DNA of 64,000 nucleotides from Methanofervidicoccus abyssi (GCF_004310395.1 NZ_BFAX01000005.1:1-64000); one strand, 5' to 3'; numbered from the stretch's first letter, positions 47,071-56,432 are shown. Numbers and translations are program-made. The notes: a model not told the origin generated them from the sequence alone.

Positions 47071-47768
47071 TGGATATTGTCCAAAGTATGTTTAATCATT
47101 CCGTCTTTGCAGGTTTTGTTGTAGGGATGCTCTCCCTTATTGCAATAAGTTATCAGAGATCTGATATACATACACTTATTTTAACCGATGTTGTAGAATG
47201 TGCTATGTTGGTTATTATTGCTGCTGTTGGAACCGATCTTGCCGAGGCCCTTATTCTACCTGGGTTAGTTGTAGGACTGGCGGAATTTTTAGTAGTCTCT
47301 GAGATTCTGATACAGAAAAGTAAATTGAGGGAGAAGAAAAAGGATAAAAAGATATCAAAGTTATTTGAAGAGTTCTTAGCTGTGAAAGAACCTGAAATAG
47401 TTGGGAAAATAGAGCACCCGAAGATGGAAGTACTTTACAGTGCTCCAAGGTTTATAGGTATTATACTGGTTATCTACGGAGCATTTTTAACAGGTTTTAC
47501 AGGAGGGGCTGTAATGTCTGTTGGTTTACTGTTCTACCTCCTCTCTCAGGGAATGATTGATAAGAAAATATCTTCAGAGAACATAAGAAATTTTTGGGAG
47601 GCTATTTCAGGATTTTCAGGGGTTATGTGGGCATTCTGGATACTCTTTGGATTTATAGGTTTTTACCTCTTCCCGCATCACTATGTAACTTTCCTTCTGA
47701 TAGCAGGAGGTGCCTTGGCACTTAAGGTAGGTTCTAAACTTGGATTAATAGGAGATCTGAAGTTCTAG
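47070..47768 (+). CDS. ehaG: Energy-converting hydrogenase A subunit G
   Basis: A 232-aa membrane protein with about six helices and a cytoplasmic Lys/Glu-rich loop (about residues 90-125, KLREKKKDKKISK). It starts within the ehaF stop. Matches EhaG by order and profile. No known catalytic residues; part of the membrane module. Confidence 0.87.
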   Translation: MDIVQSMFNHSVFAGFVVGMLSLIAISYQRSDIHTLILTDVVECAMLVIIAAVGTDLAEALILPGLVVGLAEFLVVSEILIQKSKLREKKKDKKISKLFEEFLAVKEPEIVGKIEHPKMEVLYSAPRFIGIILVIYGAFLTGFTGGAVMSVGLLFYLLSQGMIDKKISSENIRNFWEAISGFSGVMWAFWILFGFIGFYLFPHHYVTFLLIAGGALALKVGSKLGLIGDLKF

Positions 47769-47776
47769 GTGGTGAT

Positions 47777-48439
47777 ATGCCCTTTAATATTATCTCTATA
47801 TCGGGGGATTTTTATGGGTATATTCCCTTTGGAGACATAGTATTCTACATTACAGAGTTCTCTGCGATATTCTTCATAGTTGTCATGTTCTTTACCTTAG
47901 TTGTCTACTTTACAAAACCTGAGAAACAGTTGGAGTCACAAATAGGGAGTTTTGATAAACTCAACTATGTCTCCCTTGAGGAGCTGAAGGTAAGGAGGCT
48001 GATGGCTATTATCTGTGGCATCTGCACTGCATTTGCCATGCTTACGGGAGATCTGTTTAACTATGCGCTCTTCCTCGCAGTAATAGGTATAGCTAACATA
48101 GGTATCGTCTCGGCAGTTAAAAAGGAGTGGGTACTAAATGCAGCTTACCACTACGGTATAATAGCTATGATATCATCCCTCCCCCTCTTCGGAGGAGCTG
48201 CCCTAATACTGGCTAAAACTGGCACCCTCTCAATATTGGAGTTGGCAAAAGGACATTACGATCTACTATTCCAGAAAATTCTCTATGCAGTAGGTATGGT
48301 TGGAGAGACAGGAGTTGCTCCCTTTTACGCCGCAAAGGCTGAAATGTTCAGGGCTCCTGGAGCACCATATATCCTGATGATACATCTATCTTCCCTACTT
48401 ATAGTAATAAAGACTGCAGAAATACTACTAACCATTTAA
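47777..48439 (+). CDS. ehaH: Energy-converting hydrogenase A subunit H (proton-pump related)
   Basis: A 220-aa membrane subunit related to the antiporter-like subunits of complex I (NuoL/M/N type) but much shorter. MLTGDLFNYALFLAVIGIANIG and FQKILYAVGMVGETGVAPFYAAKAEMFRAPGAP, seen in pieces, carry the Lys and Glu residues expected in an ion path. It likely moves Na+ or H+ as ferredoxin is reduced. GGTGGTGAT precedes the ATG. Confidence 0.88.
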   Translation: MPFNIISISGDFYGYIPFGDIVFYITEFSAIFFIVVMFFTLVVYFTKPEKQLESQIGSFDKLNYVSLEELKVRRLMAIICGICTAFAMLTGDLFNYALFLAVIGIANIGIVSAVKKEWVLNAAYHYGIIAMISSLPLFGGAALILAKTGTLSILELAKGHYDLLFQKILYAVGMVGETGVAPFYAAKAEMFRAPGAPYILMIHLSSLLIVIKTAEILLTI

Positions 48440-48449
48440 AGGGGATCTT

Positions 48450-48656
48450 ATGACACCTGAAAGAAAAAGCGGAATACTGTCTCTTATAGTTGGAATCTTA
48501 GGGTTTCTCTATATTATACTCTATCCAAGAAATGTACTGATTGTTTACTTAGGTACTGCTCTATTTACTCCCTTCATCCTCTACGGTGTAGGAATAACGT
48601 TTATTCCAAAAACTAGGAGGAAAAAGGAAGGACTCCTTCCATTTAGGGGGTGGTAA
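48450..48656 (+). CDS. ehaI: Energy-converting hydrogenase A subunit I
   Basis: A 68-aa protein with two hydrophobic helices and a basic C-terminal stretch (PKTRRKKEGLLPFRGW). Position between ehaH and ehaJ and size fit EhaI. Its stop codon shares the GGTGGTAATT leader of ehaJ. Confidence 0.85.
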   Translation: MTPERKSGILSLIVGILGFLYIILYPRNVLIVYLGTALFTPFILYGVGITFIPKTRRKKEGLLPFRGW

Positions 48657-48658
48657 TT

Positions 48659-49546
48659 ATGGAGTTGTACAATATAAAGTATGTAATAGATGCACTTGCC
48701 TACAGTTTATACGCCTTCTTAGTGGGAGGTCTACTGTTGGGACTACATAGAAAGATAGTAGCCAGGATCCAGGGAAGACCAGGTCCTCCTATTATCCAGT
48801 ATATTCTCCACACCTTTAAATTCTACTTTAAGGAGATAACGTTTCCTATAACCGCAGGAAATCCCCTATATATATTTGTAGCACTAATGAGTATTACGGT
48901 ATGGATATCTACACTCTACCTTGGAGTTGTATTTAACTCTTCTTTACTAATACTTATGGGTCTATACATCCTCCAGAAGATAGTGGAGCATGGTTGTGGT
49001 CTCAGTAGTGGATCCCCGTATGGGAAGTTGGGAGGTGTAAGAAGTGTATTCTCCGCCGCTGCAGAAGTGCCACTCTTTGCAGTAATAGGTACTATATATC
49101 TCCTAACCAAATCTCTGATAATAGGAGATATTATAAGATATCAAGAAGTACATGGACCCATAATCTTCCAACTACCCTTTGCAGCATTTGCCTTCTTTGT
49201 ACTTCTTCTTTCAAAAGCTCCCAATAGCCCCTTTGCCATAGTGAAGGATAAGAGTATAGTAAGTGGATACATTACAGAACATTTCGGTATCTTAGAATCT
49301 CTGATAATGATAGCCGATGGAATAGCGTGGTTTGTTCTCCTCTGGATATTTATAGGAGTATTTATCGGTCCTTTATTAATATCCAACCCGCTGTTAACAT
49401 TACTTGGAATGGTAGCTTTAACTTTTATAGTATCTCTCATCTGTGCCTTAACTCCTCTCTTAACACCAAATCACTCAGTTATGATTCAGATACTTATAAG
49501 TGCTCTTGCTATTGTGGATCTACTACGTAGGGCTATTATGGGATAG
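48659..49546 (+). CDS. ehaJ: Energy-converting hydrogenase A subunit J (NuoH-like)
   Basis: A 295-aa membrane subunit of the NuoH/EchB family that couples the hydrogenase module to ion movement. LGLHRKIVARIQGRPGPPIIQ (in pieces, about residues 26-46) is the classic first loop, and LLSKAPNSPFAIVKDKSIVSGY-type text follows, with EHFG carrying the conserved Glu. About eight helices. Start is ATG 48659 with GGGGTGG ahead, not the GTG at 48650. Confidence 0.93.
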   Translation: MELYNIKYVIDALAYSLYAFLVGGLLLGLHRKIVARIQGRPGPPIIQYILHTFKFYFKEITFPITAGNPLYIFVALMSITVWISTLYLGVVFNSSLLILMGLYILQKIVEHGCGLSSGSPYGKLGGVRSVFSAAAEVPLFAVIGTIYLLTKSLIIGDIIRYQEVHGPIIFQLPFAAFAFFVLLLSKAPNSPFAIVKDKSIVSGYITEHFGILESLIMIADGIAWFVLLWIFIGVFIGPLLISNPLLTLLGMVALTFIVSLICALTPLLTPNHSVMIQILISALAIVDLLRRAIMG

Positions 49547-49558
49547 TTGGGTGAAATT

Positions 49559-49831
49559 GTGATAGAGGTAAGGTATATAGACTATTTACTGATCTCCGTC
49601 TTTGTTCTCCTGATGATGGCAGTATCTGTAACTCTTGTACAAATCAACGTACTTCACCTTGTAATACTTATAATAGGGATACTTTTTACAGTGCTTCTAC
49701 TTAGATATAAATACAAATCCTTGGGGAAGTTGATGGAAACCTTGGAGTTGTTATTTATGATGTTGGTACTCGTAGGCATAATTTACTTGGGATACAGGAT
49801 GTACAGTATCCATTCTACAGGGATATTTTAG
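49559..49831 (+). CDS. ehaK: Energy-converting hydrogenase A subunit K
   Basis: A 90-aa membrane protein with three helices. Start is set at GTG 49559 (MIEVRYIDYLL) because GGTGAAATT lies ahead of it; a TTG just after the ehaJ stop is less likely. Matches EhaK by position and profile. Function not known. Confidence 0.84.
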   Translation: MIEVRYIDYLLISVFVLLMMAVSVTLVQINVLHLVILIIGILFTVLLLRYKYKSLGKLMETLELLFMMLVLVGIIYLGYRMYSIHSTGIF

Positions 49832-49843
49832 GGTGATACTCTT

Positions 49844-50158
49844 ATGGAGGAAGTACCATATAACCTACTCTGGTGTGTACTTTCCTTAACTTTCGGGGGG
49901 TTTATAGGGTTATCTTACAGTTATAATCAGTATGTAAAACCCTACGTAGAGAAGAGTATAGATAAGCTAGCATTAGTTTGTGCTGTACTTGGAGGTATAC
50001 TGTTCTCAACACCTCTACCTTACAGTGCAAACTATCCCATTTCTTCATTCCTTCTAGGTATTCCCTTTGGTATGAGGCCAGGTTATGGTAGAGTTGAGTT
50101 AATTATTGGCGTATCTATTGCAGTCTTAGGTTATCTAATTAGAGGTTCAATAGGTTAG
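49844..50158 (+). CDS. ehaL: Energy-converting hydrogenase A subunit L
   Basis: A 104-aa membrane protein with three helices and the loop [20 protein letters not shown] followed by MRPGYGRVE. Position and profile fit EhaL. GGGTGATACTCTT precedes the ATG. No catalytic residues are expected. Confidence 0.84.
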   Translation: MEEVPYNLLWCVLSLTFGGFIGLSYSYNQYVKPYVEKSIDKLALVCAVLGGILFSTPLPYSANYPISSFLLGIPFGMRPGYGRVELIIGVSIAVLGYLIRGSIG

Positions 50159-50163
50159 AGAGT

Positions 50164-50589
50164 ATGGAGTTGGATATGGAGATGATAGATAAGGTACAGT
50201 GTAAAGGTACCTTGGAACAGAAGTACAACATAATAAAAAATAGATACATTATGGAGGAAGTTATTGTACCTATTGCTAAGGCATTGGGATTATCCTTAGA
50301 TGAAGTTATAGAGTTGTTTGTGAGGGAGTACGACGGTGCTGCACTCTATGAAACCCATGCATTTGCAGAGCAGGCGAGGATGGCATGTTTGGGGAGGAAG
50401 GTGGATATAGATCTAGGATTATGTTGGATATGTGACTTTTATGGGTTGATATCAAAGAGAGAGGGAGATCTAATAAGAAAAAAAGTAGTCGAAGATGTAT
50501 TGGTAAATAACATCCCGTATAAGGAAGCTTTGAAGAGGGGAAGAGAACTACTTGTAAAACTACTAAAAAGTAATAAGGAGATAGAATGA
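50164..50589 (+). CDS. ehaM: Energy-converting hydrogenase A subunit M (DUF1959)
   Basis: A 141-aa soluble helical protein, the first hydrophilic gene of the operon. [22 protein letters not shown] and [16 protein letters not shown], in pieces, fit the DUF1959 family that is fused to eha and ehb operons. Its role is unknown. The stop overlaps the ehaN start as ATGA. Confidence 0.85.
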   Translation: MELDMEMIDKVQCKGTLEQKYNIIKNRYIMEEVIVPIAKALGLSLDEVIELFVREYDGAALYETHAFAEQARMACLGRKVDIDLGLCWICDFYGLISKREGDLIRKKVVEDVLVNNIPYKEALKRGRELLVKLLKSNKEIE

Positions 50590-51044
50590 TTAAAGAGTTT
50601 TTCAGAAAGAGATCTATACATGTATGTGTGGTGAATACGGGGGGATGTAACGGATGTGATATAGAGTTAGTGTCTTTATTATCTTCAAGGTACGATATTG
50701 AACAGTATGGTATATACATCCACAATAACCCAAGAGAGGCGGATGTATTAATAGTAACTGGACCTGTTACTCTCCCCTGGAAGAATAGATTAAAAGAGCT
50801 GTACGAAAAAACTCCAGAGCCTAAGATAGTTATAGCTGTCGGAGCCTGTGCTCTAAGTTGTGGTATATTCAAAGAGGGACATGTATGTGGCCCAGTGAGT
50901 AAAATCATTCCAGTTGATGGAGTAATACCAGGATGCCCCCCAAGACCTTCCCAGATAATAGAAACTATATTGAAGGTAGTTCCAATTTCTGTAGCGGAGA
51001 GGGAAAGGGTAATTAAAGAAGTAGATACTTCTCAGCAATCTTAG
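50586..51044 (+). CDS. ehaN: Energy-converting hydrogenase A small subunit
   Basis: A 152-aa NuoB/EchC-type small subunit holding the [4Fe-4S] cluster next to the NiFe site. The ligands are CNGC (about residues 21-24), C88 in VGACALSCG and C117 in IPGCPPRP, the complete set. It is coupled to ehaM (ATGA) and separated from ehaO by a 73-nt gap with an unusual tandem palindrome. Together with EhaO it forms the catalytic module. Confidence 0.95.
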   Translation: MIKEFFRKRSIHVCVVNTGGCNGCDIELVSLLSSRYDIEQYGIYIHNNPREADVLIVTGPVTLPWKNRLKELYEKTPEPKIVIAVGACALSCGIFKEGHVCGPVSKIIPVDGVIPGCPPRPSQIIETILKVVPISVAERERVIKEVDTSQQS

Positions 51045-51076
51045 TTAAGAATCAGTTAGGAGTATAATTATTATGT

Positions 51077-51108
51077 TAATAATTATTATAATTAATAATT
51101 ATTATAAT
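51077..51108. repeat. Exact tandem repeat of a 16-bp palindromic unit
   Basis: TAATAATTATTATAAT occurs twice in direct succession with no mismatch. The first 12 bases of each unit are self-complementary (TAATAATTATTA). It fills most of the only sizeable gap inside the eha operon, between the small and large catalytic subunits, and could form alternative hairpins in the mRNA. Confidence 0.85.
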
Positions 51109-51117
51109 TGGGATATT

Positions 51118-52245
51118 ATGAATGTAATACCTGTAGGACCTATAAATCCTATTTTCAAAGAACCTATACGTATAAAACTCATCGTAGAGGGGGAAATAGT
51201 AATTGGAGCTGAAATTGAAATGGGTTATGTGCATCGAGGGATTGAGAGGATAATGGAGGGGAAACACTATCTAAAGGGAATTCATCTCGCTGAGAGAGTA
51301 TGTGGTATATGTTCGTATATCCATACCCAGACATTTGTGGAATGTATAGAGAAAGTGTCCAATATAGAGGTACCAGATAAGGCTAAATATCTCAGGATTA
51401 TCGCTACAGAACTTGAGAGGATTCACAGCCACCTCATTGCTGTTGCAGTTTATGGGATGGCTATTGAGCATGAGACTTTCGGTATCTGGTGTTTGAATAT
51501 AAGGGAGAAGGTGATGGATCTACTGGAGACTATCGCTGGAAATAGGATAAATATGGGTTTTAACGTCGTTGGTGGGGTTAGACAGGACATAACCAGGGAG
51601 ATATTGGAGAGTATCTACAACACATTAGATACCTTGGAAGAAGATGTGGAAGATATATTGGAGATCTTCAGGAAGGGGCCCTTAATAAGTTTAAGAAGTA
51701 AAGGGATAGGAGTCATCGGTTATAAGGAAGTAATGAAAACCAGGGCTGTTGGACCTGTGGCACGAGCTTCTGCACTACCTGAGAGTGATTGGAGACTGAG
51801 ACATCCTACATATAAAGAGTTAGGTTTTAAACCTGTATGGGCTGAAGAAGGAGACAACTACGCCAGGACATTAGTTAGATTGAAGGAGATACTTACAAGT
51901 ATAGAGTTGTTAAGGAGAGCTCTTGAATTCTACGAGGAAAGTACTGGGATGGTGAGAAAGAAGGTAGATATAAAGGGAGGATCTGGAGAGTGGAGAAACG
52001 AAGCTCACAGAGGAGAAGTTACCTACAAGATATCTATAACAGATGGAGGAATTATAAAGAGAATACTAATTAGGACACCTACAGTGATGAACCTTTCAGC
52101 GTACAAGTATATGTTAAAAACCTGTCCTACAGTTTCAGATGCCGTTGCAACTTACATCTCTATAGATCCCTGTATTTCTTGTACAGAGAGAAGTATATAC
52201 TTAGTAGATAGGAGAACGGGAGACGTAAAACCGTACTCCAAATAG
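51118..52245 (+). CDS. ehaO: Energy-converting hydrogenase A large (NiFe) subunit
   Basis: A 375-aa NuoD/EchE-type subunit that binds the NiFe centre and splits H2. Both ligand pairs are intact: RVCGICSY near the N terminus (C62, C65) and DPCISCTER near the C terminus (C352, C355). The protein continues 20 residues past the last Cys (ending DVKPYSK), as in complex-I-like hydrogenases. MGYVHRGIE is the conserved N-terminal block. ATG 51118 is preceded by GGGATATT; an upstream ATG at 51073 would add a hydrophobic run translated from the tandem palindrome and is rejected. Confidence 0.95.
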   Translation: MNVIPVGPINPIFKEPIRIKLIVEGEIVIGAEIEMGYVHRGIERIMEGKHYLKGIHLAERVCGICSYIHTQTFVECIEKVSNIEVPDKAKYLRIIATELERIHSHLIAVAVYGMAIEHETFGIWCLNIREKVMDLLETIAGNRINMGFNVVGGVRQDITREILESIYNTLDTLEEDVEDILEIFRKGPLISLRSKGIGVIGYKEVMKTRAVGPVARASALPESDWRLRHPTYKELGFKPVWAEEGDNYARTLVRLKEILTSIELLRRALEFYEESTGMVRKKVDIKGGSGEWRNEAHRGEVTYKISITDGGIIKRILIRTPTVMNLSAYKYMLKTCPTVSDAVATYISIDPCISCTERSIYLVDRRTGDVKPYSK

Positions 52246-52256
52246 GATGTGAAAGT

Positions 52257-53465
52257 ATGGCGTCCTCACTGTGGTATCTCTATGTACTTACAAAGAAGAA
52301 GTTTATTAAAAGGTTTCTCCAGGCAAAGACGGAGAAGAAATACATCTTACCTCCAAAGAGGTTTAGGAAGATTCCTCCCACTGTAGAGTATCCTGAAAGA
52401 TGTATTAGTTGTGGAGCCTGTGAAAGTTCCTGTCCATCCTTTGCCATAAAGATGATATTCTTCCAGGATCACAATAAGAAACTGCCTAAGATAGATGTTG
52501 GTGCCTGTATAGGTTGTGGAAACTGTGTAGAATCCTGTCCATCTAAGGTGCTGGAGATTGGAAACTTGAAGGAAGAAACCTTAAGTCTTCCCTGGAATGT
52601 TCCTAAGTACAAGAATTACATAATAGACGAGGAGTTATGTGTGAACTGTGGTTCTTGTAGAACGGTATGTCCAGTGCATGCTATAGATTACGATAAAAAC
52701 ACCCATAAAATAGATACTAACAAATGTATCGGATGTGAGAGGTGTGTAGAGGCATGTCCTGTAGTAGATGCTATTAGGATCTACGACGAGAAAGTGTTGA
52801 AGGAGAAGTTCGATCTATGTTTTAGGATAAAATTTAGCAGGGTATTGAAGGAGGAAGAAAGGAGTGAGGTAATCTCTGAGACCCCAAGGATTGTAAAAAG
52901 TTTATGTATAAACTGTGAAAACTGTGTAGATGTGTGTCTAGGGAGTATAAACTTGGAGAATTACAAGGTTGTCAGTTGCGTCAAGTGTGGTAGTTGTATA
53001 GAGGTTTGTCCTACAGGTGCAATGAGAATAGGAGAAGTTTCAAGAGTGCCCAAGATAAGGGATAAATGCTACATTATAGAGGAAGATAAATGTATAGGTT
53101 GTAGGATATGCTACAGGGCATGTAATGTAAATGCAATAGATATCTGTTGTGACACAAGGTTACCTTATATAAACCCAGAGAAGTGTGTAAGATGTGGAGT
53201 ATGCTACAAGGAGTGTCCAGTTGAAGCTATATCCCTGACTGACATGGAGAACTCCCTGAAACTCTACAGGGTTAGGAAGGCACGGGATAATTTTGAGGCC
53301 ATGGTTATCAAAGACTTAGATGAAATCTCCAAAAAGTATGCTCAGTTGAAAGGTGATCTGTTGGAGTTCTCCCAGAAGGAGGTTGAAAAAACCCTTAGTA
53401 AGATAGTTAATGAAAAAATAATAAAACAGGATGATTCCGATGCTACTAGAGATGATACCTGTTAA
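52257..53465 (+). CDS. Eha polyferredoxin, 8 x [4Fe-4S]
   Basis: A 402-aa polyferredoxin with eight CxxCxxCxxxC motifs starting at about residues 49, 84, 128, 157, 217, 241, 279 and 310. Proline follows the last cysteine in six; the fifth has CLGS and the seventh CNVN. The N terminus is basic and the last 70 residues are helical and free of cysteine. It begins 11 nt after ehaO and corresponds to the EhaP/EhaQ polyferredoxins, carrying electrons between Eha and ferredoxin or heterodisulfide reductase. Named P or Q cannot be decided here; the M. thermautotrophicus ones are recalled as 6- and 10-cluster types. Confidence 0.88.
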   Translation: MASSLWYLYVLTKKKFIKRFLQAKTEKKYILPPKRFRKIPPTVEYPERCISCGACESSCPSFAIKMIFFQDHNKKLPKIDVGACIGCGNCVESCPSKVLEIGNLKEETLSLPWNVPKYKNYIIDEELCVNCGSCRTVCPVHAIDYDKNTHKIDTNKCIGCERCVEACPVVDAIRIYDEKVLKEKFDLCFRIKFSRVLKEEERSEVISETPRIVKSLCINCENCVDVCLGSINLENYKVVSCVKCGSCIEVCPTGAMRIGEVSRVPKIRDKCYIIEEDKCIGCRICYRACNVNAIDICCDTRLPYINPEKCVRCGVCYKECPVEAISLTDMENSLKLYRVRKARDNFEAMVIKDLDEISKKYAQLKGDLLEFSQKEVEKTLSKIVNEKIIKQDDSDATRDDTC

Positions 53466-53940
53466 AGATATTATCCGTAAGTATTTTGAGGAGGACTCTG
53501 TAGAGATAAGTTTAGAGAATAAGGTGATGAGAAAGAGTATAGTAATAGATCCCAAGAAATGTATATCTTGTGGTATCTGTGTAGAAGTCTGTCCCTTAAA
53601 GGTTATCAGGCCCAAAACTCCACATCCAAAAATAGATGTTAAGAGGTGTGTCTTCTGTGACCACTGTGTGGAAGCCTGTCCAGTCGGTGCTGTAGAGATA
53701 ATATACCTTGTTGGAAAGGTTATAAATAACTATCTTCTGATATACAGAGTAAGTAGGAATAAAAAACTTGTGTATAATCCCAAGAGATGTATAATGTGTC
53801 TAGTGTGTAAGAAAAACTGCCCCTTTGGAGTTATTGATGTAGGGGATGGGGAGATTAAGTTCGATATGAATAAGTGCACACTCTGTGGCCACTGTGGGTA
53901 TCTATGCCCCTGTGACGCTATAGGGTTTGAAGGGGAGTAG
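53440..53940 (+). CDS. Eha small polyferredoxin, 4 x [4Fe-4S]
   Basis: A protein of about 166 aa with four CxxCxxCxxxC motifs (about residues 41, 70, 117 and 146 counting from ATG 53440): CISCGICVEVCP, CVFCDHCVEACP, CIMCLVCKKNCP and CTLCGHCGYLCP. It overlaps the large polyferredoxin gene by 26 bp. In-frame ATGs lie at 53431, 53440 and 53452; AGGATGAT before 53440 favours that one. It is the last eha gene; no ehaR-, S- or T-like gene follows. Confidence 0.85.
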   Translation: MLLEMIPVKDIIRKYFEEDSVEISLENKVMRKSIVIDPKKCISCGICVEVCPLKVIRPKTPHPKIDVKRCVFCDHCVEACPVGAVEIIYLVGKVINNYLLIYRVSRNKKLVYNPKRCIMCLVCKKNCPFGVIDVGDGEIKFDMNKCTLCGHCGYLCPCDAIGFEGE

Positions 53941-53970
53941 GTTTTTTGTTATATTATTTTTAACAATAAA
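53941..53970 (+). terminator. Candidate eha operon terminator (T-rich)
   Basis: Immediately after the last stop come GTTTTTTGTTATATTATTTT and further T runs, the form of archaeal intrinsic termination. No stable hairpin is needed in archaea. No other terminator was called inside the operon. Confidence 0.4.
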
Positions 53971-54185
53971 AATAATAAATATTATAATAATGTAAGTATT
54001 TATAACTAGATAAGTGGAAATAAGGGTTTTAAGGGGGTTGAACTGTAAGATCTTAAAAAATAGAAAAAATTATTATTAAACTAAAAAAATTAAGTATGAA
54101 ACTTTGATAAGTGTTTGAAGATGGACCGGAAGACGGAGATTTATTGTCAGTTAAGATAACTTTTTTATAAGTTTAAGGGGTCCCT

Positions 54186-55265
54186 ATGAATACTAAAGAA
54201 AATATCGAAGAAAGATTCCATACTTTTTTAGATATACTTAGTAAAAATTTAAAGGATATTCCTGCAGTTGAAAGAATATCTATGGAGAATGAAGATATAG
54301 AAGAAAAGGCCTTTAAGGTGCTTCTCTCCACTATACTTAGTGCTAGGACAAAGGATGAGATCACATTGGAAGTCTCGAAAAGATTGTTCAAAAGGGTAAA
54401 AACCCTTCAGGATCTAGTAGATATAGAGGAAGAAGAGTTAGAGAAACTTATATATCCAGTAGGCTTCTACAGGACTAAGGCAAGATATCTAAAGAAATTA
54501 GGGAAGATATTAATAGAAGAATTTCAAGGTAAAGTTCCAAGTAGGTTGGAGGATCTTATAAAACTACCTGGTGTTGGGAGAAAGACTGGAAACTTAGTAA
54601 TCACCTTGGCATACAACGATTATGGTATATGTGTAGACACCCATGTCCATAGGATATGCAACAGATGGGAGTATATAGATACTGAGACACCTGAAGATAG
54701 TGAGATGGAGTTGAGGAAGAAACTTCCAAAGAAATACTGGAAGATCATAAACATGCTACTTGTAAACTATGGCAAAAAGGTATGCTCTCCAATTCCAAAG
54801 TGTCATCTATGTATCGAAGAGATAAAGGAATTATGTCCCTACTACCATAAGATACAACGTATAGAGAAGGTACTAAAAAAATACAAGTTTAGAAGAGTTT
54901 CAAAAAACAACATCCCGGACAAAAAGGGTACTTACATCTTAAAGATAATGTTAAAGGAGTCTAGGAATATTAAATATGGAAAAAATACAAAAAAGTTTAA
55001 AAAGGGTTATTATTTCTACGTGGGATCTGCTATGGGGGAGAAGAATAACCTGCGGAGAAGGATAGAAAGACATCTAAGAGAAGATAAGAAACTCCACTGG
55101 CATATAGATTATCTACTACAGTACGGCACGATAAAGGAAGTATATATCTCAGAGGAAGGTATAGAGTGTGAAGTGTCTAAGGAGTTAAGTTTCCTTGAGA
55201 GTGTGGAAGGCTTTGGATCTTCAGATTGTGGTTGCAGAAGTCATCTTTTCTATCTGAAGATTTAA
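54186..55265 (+). CDS. nth: Endonuclease III fused to a GIY-YIG-like domain
   Basis: A 359-aa protein in two parts. Residues about 1-225 are endonuclease III: a helix-hairpin-helix [12 protein letters not shown], the catalytic Asp in [11 protein letters not shown] and a cluster motif [10 protein letters not shown]...C (about residues 201-218). Residues about 240-359 are a DUF123/GIY-YIG-like domain with [18 protein letters not shown] and [23 protein letters not shown]. The same fusion is known for the Methanocaldococcus enzyme. The first half is a DNA glycosylase/AP lyase; the role of the second half is open. GGGGTCCCT precedes the ATG. Confidence 0.88.
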   Translation: MNTKENIEERFHTFLDILSKNLKDIPAVERISMENEDIEEKAFKVLLSTILSARTKDEITLEVSKRLFKRVKTLQDLVDIEEEELEKLIYPVGFYRTKARYLKKLGKILIEEFQGKVPSRLEDLIKLPGVGRKTGNLVITLAYNDYGICVDTHVHRICNRWEYIDTETPEDSEMELRKKLPKKYWKIINMLLVNYGKKVCSPIPKCHLCIEEIKELCPYYHKIQRIEKVLKKYKFRRVSKNNIPDKKGTYILKIMLKESRNIKYGKNTKKFKKGYYFYVGSAMGEKNNLRRRIERHLREDKKLHWHIDYLLQYGTIKEVYISEEGIECEVSKELSFLESVEGFGSSDCGCRSHLFYLKI

Positions 55266-55554
55266 GTTCAGTTAAATAAAATCCTGTGCTCATTGGAAAT
55301 TTTATAAAAATGGATAAAACCCGTTCCCATCAAGACAGTGGTTAAAGAACTATAAAATTTGAAGATATCAGAGAGATCATCCTTCTCAGTATTCTGGACA
55401 AATAATATATCCTATAGAAAATAAAAATACTGTCTCCTGGGCTAAACTGGACAGTGGAGAAACAGATGAGATTTCTTTTTTTCTTTTTTCCTATTTTTTA
55501 TTATTTTTATTTTATTATTCTTTTTATTATTTTAATAGGGACAAGGTTTATCAT
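55266..55554 (-). other. Spacer with a possible hairpin element
   Basis: About 290 bp between convergent genes. At 55424-55478 the minus strand has TCTGTTTCTCCACTGT, then CCAGTTTAGCCCAGG and GACAG, a strong hairpin (CTGTC/GACAG) with a D-arm-like interior that loosely resembles the dispersed element. No gene is seen. Confidence 0.4.
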
Positions 55555-56418
55555 TTAGATCTTCAAGATCTTCTTAGCCCACCTGTGTGCCCAACACTGA
55601 ATACAGACTCCAACTGGTAGAGATGCAGTGTGACATCCCATATACTCTATAAATACATCTAACGCCGTAATACTCCCTCCAAGTCCCATGGTTCCAATAC
55701 CTAACTTATTGATATCTTCCAAGAGTTCCCTCTCCAACTTTGCAATATTTTTATTGGAGTGTCTCCCTCCTATTCTCCTTAAAAGCGCTTTCTTTGCAAG
55801 TTTTAGGGCTATATCTCCAGTACCTCCTACACCTACACCTAATATTATAGGTGGGCAGGGTTTTCCCCCAGCATTAACTACCGTTTCCAATACAAATTTT
55901 TTTATACCTTCTATACCTTCTGCAGGAGTTAACATCTTAAGGGCACTCATATTTTCACTACCGGCCCCCTTGGGAAGCACCTTTATCTCTATTTCTCTAT
56001 CTAACTTATCATCTACTTCTATATCCACCAAGGGAAATCCCAGTCCAATGTTTGTTTTAAGGTTCTCCCTTGTAAAGGGATTTACCACGTTAGGTCGTAA
56101 AGGGATCTCCTCAGTTGCTCTAATTACACCTTCCTTTATTCCATTTAAAATATGGATGATCTCAGAAGAAGATATGTTCTTTCCCACCTTTAGAAATACA
56201 AGAGGAACCCCCGTATCCTGACAGAGGGGAATAGAATTATTCTTAGCAACCTCTATATTCTTCAGAATAGCTTTTAAGATACTCTTTGAGATCTCATTCT
56301 CCTCTCTCTCCATGGCAGATATGAGGGCTTTCTCCACATCTTCAGGCACAGTAGTGGCCGTTTCTCTGAAGAGTTTCACCACCACATCTGGTATATCTTC
56401 TATACCTTCGCTTTTCAC
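55555..56418 (-). CDS. Fumarate hydratase class I, alpha subunit
   Basis: A 287-aa protein equal to the N-terminal half of class I fumarase (also the tartrate-dehydratase alpha type). IPLCQDTGVPLVFLKVG holds the first cluster cysteine (about residue 59); KPCPPIILGVGVGGTGD and MGCHTASLPVGVCIQCWAHR hold others of the [4Fe-4S] site. In methanogens it works in the incomplete reductive TCA path. Start is taken as GTG 56418 with GGTGGTACT ahead, giving MKSEGIEDIPDVVVKLF; ATG 56436 overlaps the CBS stop as an alternative. The beta subunit is not in the window. Confidence 0.9.
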   Translation of the reverse strand: MKSEGIEDIPDVVVKLFRETATTVPEDVEKALISAMEREENEISKSILKAILKNIEVAKNNSIPLCQDTGVPLVFLKVGKNISSSEIIHILNGIKEGVIRATEEIPLRPNVVNPFTRENLKTNIGLGFPLVDIEVDDKLDREIEIKVLPKGAGSENMSALKMLTPAEGIEGIKKFVLETVVNAGGKPCPPIILGVGVGGTGDIALKLAKKALLRRIGGRHSNKNIAKLERELLEDINKLGIGTMGLGGSITALDVFIEYMGCHTASLPVGVCIQCWAHRWAKKILKI

Positions 56419-56432
56419 AGTACCACCTAAAA

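Noticed and set aside
51073-51117. Upstream ATG extension of ehaO adding a hydrophobic leader
   Set aside because: The added residues are translated from the tandem palindrome; the ATG at 51118 has a proper GGGATATT site and gives the normal family start.
53431-53465. Frameshift between the two polyferredoxin genes creating one long protein
   Set aside because: The first ends in a helical cysteine-free tail and the second has its own start region; overlapping starts are common in this operon.
44405-53940. Possible selenocysteine (in-frame TGA) in the hydrogenase operon or elsewhere
   Set aside because: EhaO and EhaN have standard cysteines at every ligand position, and no conserved gene appears cut short by TGA with matching sequence continuing in frame.
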